64,000 nucleotides of DNA from Pocillopora verrucosa. Its lineage: Eukaryota; Cnidaria; Anthozoa; Scleractinia; Pocilloporidae. The stretch is taken from positions 14,707,131-14,771,130 of the forward strand of contig NC_089324.1 of NCBI RefSeq assembly GCF_036669915.1, in the 5' to 3' direction. The notes beneath the pieces were generated by a model. The model was given only the letters and a program-made list of their open reading frames with translations. It was not told the origin of the DNA and made no database searches. Shown here piece after piece: positions 13,201-24,689 of this stretch. The position numbers and the translations under genes are program-made. Position 1 is the first letter of the stretch, and the number at the start of each line of letters is the position of its first letter.

Positions 13201-16200
13201 TTAAGGTAAAGCATTAGACAATAATTGTCGCCCGGGGTGTTGGAGGATTCTGGGGGATCACATGATTTTTAGGGGACACGAAGGAGGGGGGGGAGGGTTT
13301 AGTTTTAGCCAACAGAGTACAAAGGGGGAATATGAAAAATAGACTGAGATAAGCTAGCAATGAGTTGGGATCATAAGAATATTAAAGAGCCTCACAGGGG
13401 GATCAGGTAAGTCCCTCCCCCTACCCCCCATCCCCTGATGTTAAATAGCAATGGGTCCCTAATTAACTACGATTATTTGCAGCTTTTCAAAAAGAATCCA
13501 CTGAACAGGGCGGGGACGGGAAAATACTCAAGTGAGGACGAAGTCAAAGGAGAACCAAACACCGCTTTGTTGTCCACCATCTTGGTTCTAGGAACGTTTT
13601 TCATCGCTTTTTACATGCGTAAGCTCAGAACAAGTCACTTCTTTGGAAAGCGGGTTTGTACAACTTTTTGCTCTTTGACTTTCATTTTAGCTATTTTCAG
13701 CATGATGCTTTTGTTTGGGAATGGGTGTTTACCTGTTTCTGTTCAGTTAAAGAGCCGTTAAAATTCCAATAAGGGTGTATTTACAAGGAACAGATTTTCT
13801 AGATATGAAAGAAAACGAGCGCGTAGAACAAATTTATACTTTTTAGCGGCTACAAGCGCGGGAAAACCACGCTCTAGCACCGCGCTCTTGCACCACTCTC
13901 AACCAATTAGATGCAAAACTAAACTCAGTCGTGACTTGGTTACTCCCGTTTTCACGCGCCTGTTTTTGCATTGAATTCTAATTGGCTCCAAGTCATATTT
14001 TTCGTTCGATCTTATTGGCCATCGTGATTACTTTCGTTAAGTTTATAACTGCGCTTTAATTGAAAAACGTTCCTTTCGTCTCCTTACAGGCCCGAAGACT
14101 GGTCAGTGACTCGGGTATTGTCATCGCCATGCTCATTATGGCTCTGCTCGATTTTGCCCTCGGTGACAAAGTCATCACACAGCATATATCCATTAACAAT
14201 CCCTTCACAGAAGGTTTCAAGCCCACCCAACACGATAAGAGAGGTTGGTTCATCAATCCTGGAGGCATGAACAAAGAAATGTCGATGCCATGGATCTTTG
14301 CAGCCATCATTCCTGCAATTTTTGTTGGTATCTTGCTGTTCATGGAAACCGAAATGACCGGGGTACTTTTGAGCAAGAAGGAACACAAGCTGGCCAAGGG
14401 TCCTGGGTATAATATGGATATGTGTGTGGTGGGTGTGTTAGCCTTCGGATGTTCCCTGCTGGGGTTGCCATGGATGTGCGCGGATACAGTGCGATCAGCT
14501 TCGCACGTGAATGCACTGTCAATCTGGAGTACGTCGCACGCCCCCGGAGAGAAGCCGCATCTTATTGAAGTCAAGGAGCAGAGGATCTCGAACATCATAG
14601 TTCATGTCCTGACAGGTGAGCTTAAAACCTGAATCTGGTGGGGAGAGTTACTCACGGCACTCAACTGAAAATTGCTCCAGGAAATTCTTAGTGAAAAATG
14701 CCGAAGTTAACGTTAATTTACCCCGGGAAAATCTGATTAAATCTGGAGGGGACTTACCATAGAATAACACTTTACCCAGGGGGAAGAAGCAATACTTATA
14801 TTCGCTTCATGTCACAGAAACTGCATGGGATAGCTCAGACAATGTATAGAATTTCTTTTGACAATTTTTTTCCGTTGTTGCAGGTTTGTCCATTCTGCTT
14901 GCTCCCGGGCTGCACGTTATTCCCATCCCGATTTTCTTCGGCGTCCTGTTGTACCTGGGTATTGTGTCCATGTACGGGCTGCAGATGGTGGACAGGTTCA
15001 TCATGATGTTTATGCCACGTAAACATCACCCGGATGTCGGATACGTCAGGAAGGTATGTCTTTTCTTTGAACCCTAAGAGAGATCAGCATCTAATTTCCC
15101 CTCACAGTAAAACTACTGAATCATTCATTAAGATCAGGAGAATAAATGAAATGATCGCAAACCTAAGAAGTGTATAGAGCGGTATGTGGAGAATATGCAT
15201 ACTGATGTTAGGATGAAAAGGGTTAAGAGGACTGAGGATCTGAGGGACTGGGGTTCGTTTCTTCTAGGGTAGCTAGAAAATTTTCGGGAGACGAAAGATC
15301 CTGGGTACGAGTCTTCCTTTGTGCCTTTGTCATGGCACAAGGTGGAGCTTATTACGCCGCATGTGGCGATGGAACGAACAGAGGAAATAACTTTTTTGCT
15401 TACTTTTTTTTCTCTTTTTCTTTCTTTTTTTTTTTTTTTAGGTGAGAACCGGAAAGATCCATTGCTACACAGTTATTCAAGTACTAGCCTTGGCTTTCCT
15501 TGTCGGAATCAAGTTATCTCCTCTGGCACCATCATTTCCCTTTTTCATCATTTGTTTGATTCCTCTGCGCAAGCTGTTAACAAGGTTTTATAAAGAGGAG
15601 GAACTTGAAGAGGTAAGATGACCCAAAAATGTTCAATATCATCTCCAAAAAATGTTGCCTAAATTCTTAAATGTTTTAACAACAATTCGTGATAACAATA
15701 TAATCTTCCCATTTATAGTCCTTGTCAGTTTTCTTTATTTTATTCCTTGGTGCGGAAAAGAGTATTTGGGGTAACGTTAGATTTTCGTCTTCTACACAAG
15801 TCGAATAACAGCCTTTTTTATCGCGATACGGCCCAAAAAATATGACACTTTCGGCATTGTTGCTCCAAGCAGTATGCATGATGCGTGCCATATTAGAATC
15901 TCACAGTGGCCAAATTTACCATAGAGTCTCTGAAGTTCACTGATACAGAATCGGAGCGCGGAATCTGGAGATCAGGGGTTCGATTCCTTGAAGGGACCTC
16001 GATTTTTCCTTTTTTCCATGTGACGAAAAACATATCTCCTATTCTATAACTATTTTATTTTTTGGCCCTGAACTTTTTAACTCCCAAGCTCCGACTGTTA
16101 ATTCTCCCCTCTAGCTGCTACACGTCCTTGTGAATTGGTAACGAGAATTTGGTGTTAGATCAAGATAACAACTCCTTCCTGATAAGTTTGAGTATTCTCA

Positions 16201-16440
16201 CCTCCCTTTTGCTGTAAATATATGCGTTTTACAAGGAGAAGTTACATGCTAATCACTAATGGTAGTAAAAAGGGTAAAAATGAGAATTTTGAAATCTTAA
16301 CAGTATTGTCAATACCACCGTGAGTTCTCTGTAACTTCTTATTTTTGTTGTTTGCTAAAACAGCTGACTTATATTTTGGTTTTATTTTGTAGCTCGACAA
16401 TTCGGAATCAGAAGACGAGGACAGCGATTTTGAACTATAA
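7278..16440 (+). CDS. SLC4-family anion (Cl-/HCO3-) exchanger, 13 coding exons
   Basis: This gene encodes a plasma-membrane bicarbonate transporter of the SLC4 family. Coding exons are 7278-7635, 8120-8235, 9120-9294, 9479-9765, 10467-10760, 11405-11582, 11900-12249, 12915-13109, 13483-13653, 14090-14615, 14884-15053, 15442-15612 and 16393-16440. All introns are GT-AG and the joins stay in frame for 1012 codons plus stop. Residues about 159-470 form the cytoplasmic band-3 domain ([35 protein letters not shown]). Residues about 500-960 form the membrane domain ([52 protein letters not shown]). The short loop before PNTALLS, the KRGWFINP motif and the VRTGKIH segment resemble anion exchangers (AE1-3) more than Na+-coupled cotransporters; the FGGQP motif is more cotransporter-like. 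The tail is acidic and ends FEL, a possible class II PDZ ligand. I cannot tell which coral SLC4 paralogue it is. Transport mode is inferred from family similarity. Confidence 0.93.
8836..9047 (+). repeat. MITE, family 2, in SLC4 intron 2
   Basis: The copy starts with a TAACCCTCTAAACCC end and stops at CCAAAGGGTTAA, so the ends are imperfect inverted repeats of a TTAACCC type. Internal words (ACATTTCCTA, AGGAGAATTTGTTTAACAAT, TTCTCGTGACCTTA) are shared with copies near 59.1 and 62.6-63.2 kb. No coding capacity. Confidence 0.65.
9955..10390. repeat. Imperfect ATC/ATT-type microsatellite in SLC4 intron 4
   Basis: About 430 bp are built mostly from CAT, TAT and ATC triplets and short variants such as ATCATTATC and ACCATC. 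Two related sub-blocks with TATCATGATCAGTTTGAT occur near 10265 and 10368, which suggests a local duplication. Open frames across it are composition artefacts. Confidence 0.7.
10981..11192 (+). repeat. MITE, family 1, in SLC4 intron 5
   Basis: A 210-bp copy runs from TAACTCTCAGA to GGGAGTTGAAGGATTAA, imperfect inverted ends of the type TTAACTCCC/GGGAGTTAA. Internal words (GAATTTGGCGTTAAATCAAG, AGGGAGAAGTTACATG) match the copies at 16076 and 60887. Confidence 0.6.
15071..15227 (-). repeat. MITE, family 2 (reverse, shortened), in SLC4 intron 11
   Basis: In reverse orientation this matches the 62553 copy: it opens with ACCCTAAGAGAGAT and closes with ATATGCATACTGATGTTAGG followed by AAAAGGGTTAA. 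It is about 50 bp shorter than a full copy, so it carries an internal deletion. Confidence 0.6.
15905..16060 (+). repeat. tRNA-like SINE copy in SLC4 intron 12
   Basis: A pol III B-box-like GGTTCGATTCC lies near 15977-15987, followed by GAAGGGACC, a T-rich stretch and GACGAAAAACATAT. The same order (B box, AGGGACTC-like word, GACAAGGCGAAAAACATAT) occurs on the minus strand at 57215-57330, so this is a dispersed element. An A box is not clear and no tRNA cloverleaf was found. Confidence 0.45.
16076..16280 (+). repeat. MITE, family 1, in SLC4 intron 12
   Basis: It starts with TTTTAACTCCCAAGC and ends near GTAGTAAAAAGGGTAAAAA. The internal GAATTTGGTGTTAGATCAAG and AAGGAGAAGTTACATGCTAA words match the family copy at 10981. 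It sits directly behind the SINE copy. Confidence 0.6.
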
Positions 16441-16692
16441 TTCAGTCCTGCATCTGCCGTGTCCTGCGTGACTGGTGTTGTGTGACTCATTTTACGTCTG
16501 TATCATCATGCGACACATGAAAATTATTTATTCGACGTGAAGGGGAACGCGATAAAAACACTGCTTGGTTTCCAGCCAGACGGAAAGAAGTCTTTATCCA
16601 TGCAACACTGAAAAATGATCGTACTTAACATATCACTGGCAATTGAAAACAAATTATTTTTCACGTTACCGTATATTTTTGTGTTTGGGTGG

Positions 16693-16698
16693 AATAAA
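16693..16698 (+). terminator. Candidate poly(A) signal of the SLC4 gene
   Basis: This is the first AATAAA after the stop codon at 16438-16440, giving a 3' UTR of roughly 270 bases if used. Position is the only evidence. Confidence 0.4.
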
Positions 16699-16794
16699 AG
16701 TTACGAGGTATGCACAGAGGCCCACACGAGGTGCGGAGCGTGTCCCACCCTTCACGCGTGCCTCGCGTTTGCTTCGCACGTCCCTTCACCCCAG

Positions 16795-17830
16795 AAAAAT
16801 GCAAAACAAACTACTACTGTTCCACAATCTTCTATATTTTCAGCTTCATTATCATGATTAATTGTGGCATCTTCTTCAATCTCTGCTCGTTTACAGTGAG
16901 CTATCAGTGAATCCTCTACTCCCACTTGTTACATCACAAATTTGTAGGTAATTTAAGGCCTTCCATGCCAGCTTTTACATTTTGTTAGACGCTTGGTACA
17001 TTAAGCATTTATTCAGGGATTCTGTTTTTCTTCAATATTACCTTAAATCAAAGATTTTGTAGATAGTTCTGCTCTATATATCAATATTTTTGTAAAGGTT
17101 ATATTTTGTATAACTTAAAGTTATTAAAAAATGTAGAATAATTTCAAATTATATTTCATATATTTGCAATATTGGCAAACTACCGGAAAATTGGTGTTAA
17201 TTGATATATCTTAATTATTATCCGGAATTCAATTTTGGAAATGGAATCTTAAATCAAGATAGCATCGTTCAGTTGATGAATTTGGATATTCTCGATACTT
17301 GTGTGTTGGAAAATGTGATGATGTTGTAAGGAGAACTTATTTGTTGATCAAGAAGGCATCCTTCAGTTGATCAATTTGTATACTCTCGATACTCGTTTGA
17401 TGGAAAATGTGATGATGTTCTAGGGAGAAGTTATTTGTTAATCACTTTTGCGAGTGATGGGGTTAAGCCCTGACTTAATGAAAGACTAACATTTTAAAAA
17501 ATTACAGTAATGTCTTAAAAAGCTGAGGAAATAAATAAATAGAAAACAAAACACTGGAAAAACGTGAAAATATCACTTGAACAAACACTGTATATGGAAA
17601 AACTTTGAAGAGTCCGCCTGAATTCTCATTATGCTTAAAAAATTTCCAGTACCTGATTAGATTTTTAGAAGAAAATTGAAAGTGTTTCCGAAACCTATTG
17701 ATTTTTTTCCGCCATGAAAAACCACGTCGTGACATTCTAGACAGGAGGGTAACCTTTCTTCGAATGCGCCTGAAACTTGATTGCTGTTTAGTAACTTGGC
17801 CGCTGACCAAGAGGGTAGAAGACTCATACC
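16795..17830. repeat. Left flank of the duplicated block (copy A)
   Basis: 16795-17200 recurs at 28523-28938, and 17076-17830 recurs at 45422-46262. Shared words cover AATTTCAAATTATATTTCA and GACAGGAGGGTAACCTTTC. It contains two units of a roughly 94-bp tandem repeat (starts at 17263 and 17357) that has four units at 45.6 kb. No coding potential was recognised. Confidence 0.7.
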
Positions 17831-17834
17831 GCCT

Positions 17835-17920
17835 TGACGACTCCCTGATGGATCTCGTGCGCTAATTTCAGAATTTCTTTTCGCAACGACTCTGGTACTA
17901 CAATCTGGTTTTCTCGGAGT
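17835..17920 (-). mobile_element. Ty3/gypsy pol scrap (integrase N-terminal region)
   Basis: The sequence CTTGACGACTCCCTGATGG through TGGTTTTCTCGGAG is nearly the same as segments at 22850-22940 and 27613-27700. In those places it lies inside the integrase zinc-finger part of longer gypsy fragments. At 17920 it joins the duplicated host-like sequence abruptly. Confidence 0.6.
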
Positions 17921-18258
17921 ATCTAATAAGTTGCTACAATCATGTAACTTGATCACAGTACTTTCATATCGTTTAGTAGTCCTACAGTAATATTACTAAC
18001 ACTGGTACAAGTATTTTTACTTCTAAATACACTGCATCCTTCCTAGGCAATGTTCAAAGATTCATTAGGAATACAATTATTGTAATCACATGCTTTGAAA
18101 TCAGACTATGGTTAATTCAATACTTAACTGACGAAATGAGATCAGTCCTTCGTTGATTTAACTACCGTTCTTAGGTAGGTAGGTTCAGCTTATTACACAG
18201 ACCCTCTTCCCTTAGGTTTCATTCTATTGTAATCGCTACTGACGTTCGTCTTTGATTA

Positions 18259-19198
18259 TTATATCGCTTCAGTTTTGGCTTCTCTGTAGTCATCACCGTT
18301 GTCTCTTTGTTCTTCGTTTGAATCCCCATCATTAAAGATCTCAATTAACTTCTCGGAGATGAATCTCCGAACCAACTTCTGCATATCTTCTTCCTCTGGG
18401 CATTCCAATTCGCTTATTAACTTTCTGATGTCATTCACAGCCTGCGTGGTCGAGCCTCTATGAACCTCTAAAGACGATTTCACCAACATGTAGACATCCA
18501 GAGGTAAAAGCACGGCGCCAACAATTCCTCCAGCTAAATTGGCCACGCGCACTCCCGCCAAACCCCCAGCTCGCGCGAAGGCACCAGCAGCAGCGAAAGC
18601 TCCAGCCCCTACCGAAGCCGCGGACGAAAACGCACGCAAAAACCTGGCGGAGATATCGATTCTCTCCTCAGTTGAAGTCGTAAACTCCCTTTCGACTAGT
18701 TGGTGAAGAAATTCAAAACCATTACTTTCTATTTCTCTTAGGTTGGAGATGAACCTCTCAAGGTTTTCCAATTTTTCTTGCAGCTGCGTGCAAGCTTCCT
18801 TGTCCTCGTCAATGGCTCCCTGAACCTCTTTCAATCCTAGCTTTGCGAGGGTTATCTCGATTACTTTGGAAACAGACATCACCAGGCCTCCTGCGCCTCC
18901 GATTCCGGCACCAACGAGGGAGACCACAATCCCGGCCCCAAAAGTGAAGGGCGCGGCGATCAGGCCCGCTATCGCTAGGATTCCTCCTACGGTGCTCGCG
19001 GAAGCACCTGCTATGGTCGATTTACTGACTTTTATGTGTTGCTCGTGTAATTTGGATGCTAGTTCCCCCAGTTTCTCCAAAGTGCGTTTCCTCTTTGGTA
19101 TCCACCGCCTGAAGGTGCTAACCACGTCTTCCTCTAACCGGCCTAATTCCCGGAATCTCATTATGACTTGGGCATAACTTTCTTCTGACAATAAAATT
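18259..19198 (-). CDS. Apolipoprotein-L-like protein, copy A (main/last exon)
   Basis: This single large exon encodes about 312 residues of an apolipoprotein-L (APOL) domain protein. A glycine/alanine-rich hydrophobic region follows an amphipathic helix (STIAGAS, GGILAIAGLIAAPFTFGAG). An EKLENLERFI coiled-coil-like segment comes next. A second hydrophobic stretch (ARAGGLAGV to LLPLDVYMLVKSSLE) precedes a C-terminal helical, acidic tail. Mammalian APOLs insert into membranes and can form channels; the function here is unknown. The frame extends past the first residues only through a TTG codon inside a splice acceptor ending CTTGCAG at 19199-19200. I therefore start the exon at 19198, with one base completing a split codon. 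The 5' exon with the true ATG lies at higher coordinates and was not found. It is closest to copy C at 47.5 kb. Confidence 0.75.
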
Positions 19199-19302
19199 CT
19201 GCAAGTCAAATATTCAATGTAGAAAAAAATTTAACTTTTGAAGATCTATTCGGTCTAGATGCATAAGGCTGCTTTGCGATGGATCGCTCTTAATCGCCTG
19301 AG

Positions 19303-19331
19303 TGGGGGGGGGGGGGGGGCGGGGCGGGGGG
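19303..19331. repeat. Poly-G tract upstream of APOL-like copy A
   Basis: A run of 17 G, then C, four G, C and six G. The paralogous flanks at 24.8 and 48.6 kb also hold G- or C-rich stretches at this place, of different length. Such a run may form a G-quadruplex and is prone to length change. Confidence 0.7.
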
Positions 19332-19699
19332 AAAAGCTGACTATGTCTTGATAACATTTATCTTATCCCCCATAAGGCTTTGTAACACTATTATGATCCT
19401 CTCCCTCCCCTCCCCTTATTAACAGTTTATCGGCAGTCTTAATATTCTGTTGGCGATGACTGATCCCCACTCCCTTCCCCTGTAAACTCTGTGATCCCCC
19501 CCCCTCCACTTCAGTGCATGATAGGTCCCCCGTTTATAAAGGCCTCCACCCAAGCCGCTCGCAGACCCCAAATTTCTTTCATGGAAATGACCCTATAGAA
19601 CTGTGTTATTTGTAGACTTGCGTATGTAATCCAGAGTAGATTTTGAAATTCATTTCTTAAAACACTTTAAAATCTGCTCGACTATGTGTAACTTTTCCA

Positions 19700-21545
19700 T
19701 TCATCACGTTATCCGCAAGGTTACAGCGTAACCATTTGCTTTCGATTTGACCTTAACGGCGCGTGACTGAAACAGGAAGTAATTTGGCTGTTGCCAAACG
19801 TACCACACAAAAGAAAGCTGCTTTCTCCGGGATCTGCATACTTCCTCACAAAGTTGTTTTGGTTAAGAATTAAAGAAAAGACTGCGAGTTGTAATTTTCT
19901 AAAAGTCGAAAGATTTTTTGAATAATTATGCATATGGAATATAAACGGTTTTAATAACCTTATCACCCTTGAAAGCATAATTGCGTGATGTTGATGCGAT
20001 TTTGCATCAAATCATATTGAATTTCAGTTTGTATCAAAAGACCTTTACTCTTGGTGTTCACGCGTGACATATCCTCCAAATATTAGAATTCTGGTTGATG
20101 TCTCTGTAAAACATTCACTAAACCACCGGTATGCATAAATCTACCCGCATTCCGCCTTTATATGCTAGAAAACGAACTTATGACGCTCAAAATATTTGGG
20201 TCAAACAACTTCCTTAAATGATAATCGATCCCTCTGCTTGCGCAAAGGTTTCTGGGATCGCCAGATGGTAAATATTGCAAAACAACCAAAAAATGTATTC
20301 GAAATATATATGGCTAAATTTGTTTTGACGCCTAAAAAACACGATTTTGGAGAGAGATCATCGCTTTTTCGTTGCTGTTTTTTCAGAATTGGATTTAGAC
20401 AATGTTGATTGTTGGGAAATGTAAGATTTTCTTTGAATAACCACGAAACTACTCTATTTCCGCAAGTTTCATTGTGAATTCGTCATAGCGTAATGGTCTC
20501 GAAATATTAGAAATATCACATCATTCTTGACCTACGTTCATACACCTATTCTTGAACAAACCTTTGTCCGTCGTCCCGACCCACTTGTAACAGCTCAATA
20601 TCTTGAAAACTCATTTTTTGATGGACAATTGTATTGATATATCCAGATCGCTATAACAGCGTGACAAAAATGGATTCAATTCGCTGAAACTTTAACTGTT
20701 ATTTGTGAACTGAAGACATAACAAGCGCATGCGCACGAATCTGACACGTGACTTCGTACAGAAATATATGTTTTTCGCCAGCCGAGATGTCTGTTTTGGG
20801 GAAAAGTGTACTTAAGACAGAGGGTACAGTTTTTTCCCGATACGGACTGACCTAGGCTGGTGAATAACATTTTTTTCCCCCTTAAACTTGACGAAATTCT
20901 TTCCAAAAGAACCCGCATGATTAAAATAAGGGATGTAGTTATGGCAAGACTTTCCATAAACTGAAGAACTTTTAGCGAGTGAATGGTAGTTTAAAAAGAG
21001 GTAATGCAAATTAAAGAGAGAGGCCTCACTGAAATATTTTCATTTGCGTAATGGTAATGGCGATTTCTAACCCTAAGCATACAAACTCGCCAGCATTATT
21101 TTTACAACTATCTCTAGCAATCTGACACCGATTAGAGAGCGCGTAAGAAAAACAAGCGCGTGCACACTTTTGGAAAAACAACGGAGCTAGATTGGCAAGG
21201 ACTGTCACGACAATGTTCTCTTGAAAAACAGTCAACGATCTTACGGAAAATATTATTCACTCTCATCGATGCGATTAATTTATGTACGAAGATTAACTTC
21301 TGTTTAGTAAATAAATGGCAAGGAAAGTATAATTGTAAGTAAATTCAAATTTTTTATATTGAAGTTGTGAGAGGTTGATTGTTTGTTTGCTGCAATGGCT
21401 TGAGTAAATCTGGTCTTTCCTCCACAATTTCGAATGAGACACTTCTACCAGAGACAAGAGGATTTAATGCGGCTTGTTGTGTATTCCTTTAGCGGAGACA
21501 CTCACTCTTCAACAGCTTTCTATATATTCTGTTTTATTCATCGAT
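19700..21545. repeat. Duplicated non-coding flank of APOL-like copy A
   Basis: This stretch is homologous to 24850-27230 and, for its right two thirds, to 52790-54240. Shared landmarks are AACACGATTTTGGAGAGAGA, a 100-nt hairpin, and AACAACGGAGCTAGATTGGC. No frame is conserved as protein between the copies. The missing 5' exons of the APOL-like genes could lie here. Confidence 0.65.
20766..20872. repeat. Inverted-repeat hairpin, copy A
   Basis: TTTTTCGCCAGCC pairs with GGCTGGTGAATAAC, and an inner GGGGAAAA pairs with TTTTTTCCC, giving a stem-loop of about 105 nt. The same structure occurs at 26459 and 53440. Confidence 0.65.
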
Positions 21546-21547
21546 CG

Positions 21548-21765
21548 AGTATCTAATAAGTTGCTACAATCATGTAACTTTATCACAATACTTTCATATC
21601 GTTTAGTAGTCCTACAGTAATATCACTAACATTGCTACAAGTATTTTTACTTCTCAATACACAACATCCTTCCTGGGCAATGTTCAAAGGAATATAATTA
21701 TTGTAATCACAAGCTTTGAAATCAGACTATGGTTAATTCAATACTTAACGAAATGAGATCAATCC
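21548..21765. repeat. Direct repeat of 17920-18130
   Basis: GAGTATCTAATAAGTTGCTA and about 200 following bases repeat the sequence just left of APOL-like copy A, 3.6 kb away. This marks the period of the tandem duplication. At about 21765 the match stops where the gypsy fragment begins. Confidence 0.7.
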
Positions 21766-21769
21766 CTGG

Positions 21770-23390
21770 TTGATTTAACCACCCTTCTTGATCCTGTGGT
21801 GATAACCTAATCACTCTGCGAGGCTTGCTCCACAACCTTATTAGAGGGCTCGGTACTTTTGAAAGCGTCGCTGAAGACCCATCAGACTCGTCAGTCTTAG
21901 CACTAGTGTCTACATCAATGTCATCACCTGTATGCTTACTGGGCCCATGTTTGAGGAACTTCGCACTGCGTATCAAAGTGGTACCCGTGTACACATTGAC
22001 TAAACTAAAAGTGTCTCTCGCTTTGGTCTCATTAATATACGTGCTTGGCCGCAGAGAAATTTGAATCTAGATTTTTCGGCTTCGTGTTGGCACAAAATAC
22101 GAGATGGCCAATTTTGAAATGATGGGGCTCTGCATGCGTGTTGCCTACAATCTTGATATTCCTTCAAACGCGCTTGATACAAATTGCATTTTGACCGATG
22201 TTCGCGATCGAGTGCTGATAGTGCTTATTTGAATTGAACTCGATGTACGGTAGTTTTGTTCGAAAGTTGGCGATTGAACAAAACCATTCTAGGTGCTTTT
22301 CCACTAATTTGATTCGGACTTGCTCTGTAGAGCATGAGAATTTTAGGCAACTCCATTTGCCAGGATTTACCTTCGCTGATGGCTGAAAGTTCTTCATTAA
22401 GTATCGATGAAATCTCTAATTTTCCTTTGCTTCGCACATAGTAAGGAGAAACACGAATATTTTGTATTCCACACGGTTTCAGAAACGCTTCAAACTCCCC
22501 GCTAATAAACTGTTGTCCTTTATCCGTTATCAGAAACGATTTCCTCTGGAAACCCAATTCGAGCGAATATATCTGTCGACGCTTTGATTACTTCACGTGA
22601 AGTGACCTCTTGTAAAATGTACGCTTCCGGTAGGATGAATCATAATCGATATAAGTCAAAATGGATTTTCCATCAATTGGACCACAAGATCCATTACACC
22701 TTTTACTCAAGGACCTCGAGGTAAAGGTGTTGGTCTAGGCGGCGTGTACTTTTTAAGAGGCTGATCAACAATGCGCGCTTGACAATTCTTGACCTTAGTT
22801 TCTATTGCATCATCTATCAGAAAAAAAAACAAGTTCGAAGAGATTGTTTGGTCTTGACGACTCCCTGATAGGTCTCGTGCGCTAATTTCAGAATTTTTTT
22901 TCGCAACGACTGTGGTACAACAATTCGGTTTTCTCGGAGAACAATTCCGTCGAAATTAGACAATTCGTCTCTTAACGCACTATACGGTTTGAGATCACCC
23001 GTCAGCAACTGTTTTCCACTTTGAATTTGAACAAGTAATTGGGAGAGGGTGATGTCTCGGATCGCATGTCAGAGAGGGTGACAGCTTGAGGGTCTCACAT
23101 ATTTGATGTGAAAACAAATCTTATGTAGTCTTTACAAACCAAACCAGTATCGTAAAAATTATTTTGCTTGGACGGAAAACGCGATAACAAATCTGCTGTG
23201 TTAGCGTTGCCTACGATATGCTGAATACGAAGAGTATACTGGTGCAATCTCCAAGCTAAGCGCTGAATACGTGGTGGTAAACTTTGTGCAGATTGAGTAT
23301 AGTAGAAAGAGGCTTGTTGTCAGTTATCAAGGTGAACTCTAAGCCAAACAAGTAATCGTGCAGATGTTCAACAGCCAAAACGCAACCAGT
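21770..23390 (-). mobile_element. Ty3/gypsy pol fragment A (RNase H to integrase), decayed
   Basis: Read on the minus strand, the order is RNase H remnants (about 23390-23110), the integrase N-terminal region (ELSNFDGIVLRENRIVVPQS at 23008-22817), the integrase core (TDKGQQFISGEFEAF, RVSPYYVRSKGKLE, YRASPNQISGKAPRMVLFNR at 22557-22225) and the post-integrase C-terminal region (YTGTTLIRSAKFLKHGPS near 21.99 kb). Several frameshifts and stops break it, so it is not functional. No LTR was seen at either side. Confidence 0.8.
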
Positions 23391-23394
23391 TGAC

Positions 23395-23734
23395 TGTTGT
23401 TGGGCAGGTGCAAAACGGAAATCCTGCAGGAGCAAGATGTTTTGCTGAGTTTGTTATAATCTCTGTTATGGCAGATTGCTAAAAGGAAATTTGAATCAAA
23501 ATATCTGTAGAGGTAAGGTCAGTTTATTTGGCTAATCATTGTAAGTAATTCAATGCAGTTACTCAACATTCGGTAGCTTTACTTTGTAACGCACTGAGTC
23601 GCTGAATTGGATACGATTTACAGAAGTGCACAGTTTTCCTAACTACAAAAAAAAAACCATCTTTAGCAAAGGCTCTTGAGGATTCGACGTATTACACTGA
23701 TCCGCTTATCTTAGCTTTCATTCGACTGTTATCG
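23395..23734. repeat. Duplicated 3' flank of APOL-like copy B
   Basis: AGGAGCAAGATGTTTTGCTG and the next 250 bases correspond to 47155-47480 next to copy C. This is presumably 3' UTR or downstream sequence of the APOL-like genes. No frame of its own. Confidence 0.6.
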
Positions 23735-24689
23735 CTACTGACGTTCCTCTTTGATTATTATATCGCTATAGTTTTGGCTTTTCTTTAAGTCATCACCGTT
23801 CTCTCTTTGTACATTGTTTGAGACCCCATCATCAAAGACCTCATTTAACCTCTGTTCGATGAATTTCTGTACCAACTCCTGGATCTCGTTTTCCTCTGGG
23901 CATTTCAATGCGCTCAGTAACTTCCTGATGTCATTCACAGCCTGCGTAGTCGAGCCTCTATGCACCTCTAAAGACGATTTCACCAACATGTAGATATCCA
24001 GAGGTAACACCACGGCGCCAATAACTCCTCCAGCTATCTGGGCCGCGCGCGTTCCCGCCAAACCCCCAGCTCGAGCGAGGGAAAAAGCAGTAGCGACAGC
24101 CTCAGCCCCTACCGAAGCCGTGGACGTCCGCAAAAACATGGCGGATAAATCTATTCTCCCCTCAGTCGAAGGTGGGAACTCCCTTATGGCTCGACTGCGA
24201 AGAAATTCAAAACCATTGCTTTCTATTCTTCTTAGGTCGGAGATAAACCTTTCAAGGTCGTCCAACCGTTCTCGCAACGGCCCGGAAGCTTCCTCGTCCT
24301 CGTCAATGGCTCTCTGAACTTCTTTCAATCCTAGCTTTGCGAGGGTTACCTCGACTACTTTGGAAACAGACATCACCAGGCCTCCTACGCCTCCGATTCC
24401 GGCGCCAAAGAGGGAGACCACAAGCCCGGCCCCAAAAGTGAAGGGCGTAGCGATCAGGCCCGCTATCGCTAGGATTCCTCCTACGGTGCCCGCAGAAGCA
24501 CCAACTATGGTCGATATACTGCCCCTTATATGTTGCTCTTGTAATTTGGATGCTAGCTCCTCCAGTTTTGCCCTAGTGCGTTTCCTCGTTGGTCTCCATT
24601 GCCTAAAATTTTCAACCAAGTCTTCTTTTAACTGGTCTAATTTTAGGACTCTCGTTTTGACTTGGACATGAACTTCTTCTGACAAAGTT
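23735..24689 (-). CDS. Apolipoprotein-L-like protein, copy B (main/last exon)
   Basis: The architecture matches copy A: a charged N-terminal helix (WRPTRKRTRAKLEELASKL), a first hydrophobic region (STIVGASAGTVGGILAIAGL, FTFGAGLVVSLFGAGIGG), a middle helix, a second hydrophobic region (LARAGGLAGTRAAQIAGG, VVLPLDIYMLVKSSLE) and an acidic C-terminus. It is uninterrupted but more diverged than A and C. The exon starts at 24689 after an acceptor ending TTGTCTTGTAG, in the same codon phase as A and C. One extra A near the end (TTAAAGAAAAGCC against TTAAGAGAAGCC in copy C) shifts the frame, replacing the usual ending with about 12 other residues (ending IIIKEERQ). The 5' exon was not identified. A membrane role is inferred from the domain only. 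Confidence 0.75.

Noticed and set aside
14056..14598. 180-codon minus-strand frame opposite SLC4 exon 10
   Set aside because: Antisense shadow of a well-supported exon; no known motif of its own.
15905..16010. Possible tRNA gene because of a B-box-like GGTTCGATTCC
   Set aside because: No cloverleaf or clear A box; the same sequence with a shared tail occurs at 57.2 kb, so it is a SINE.
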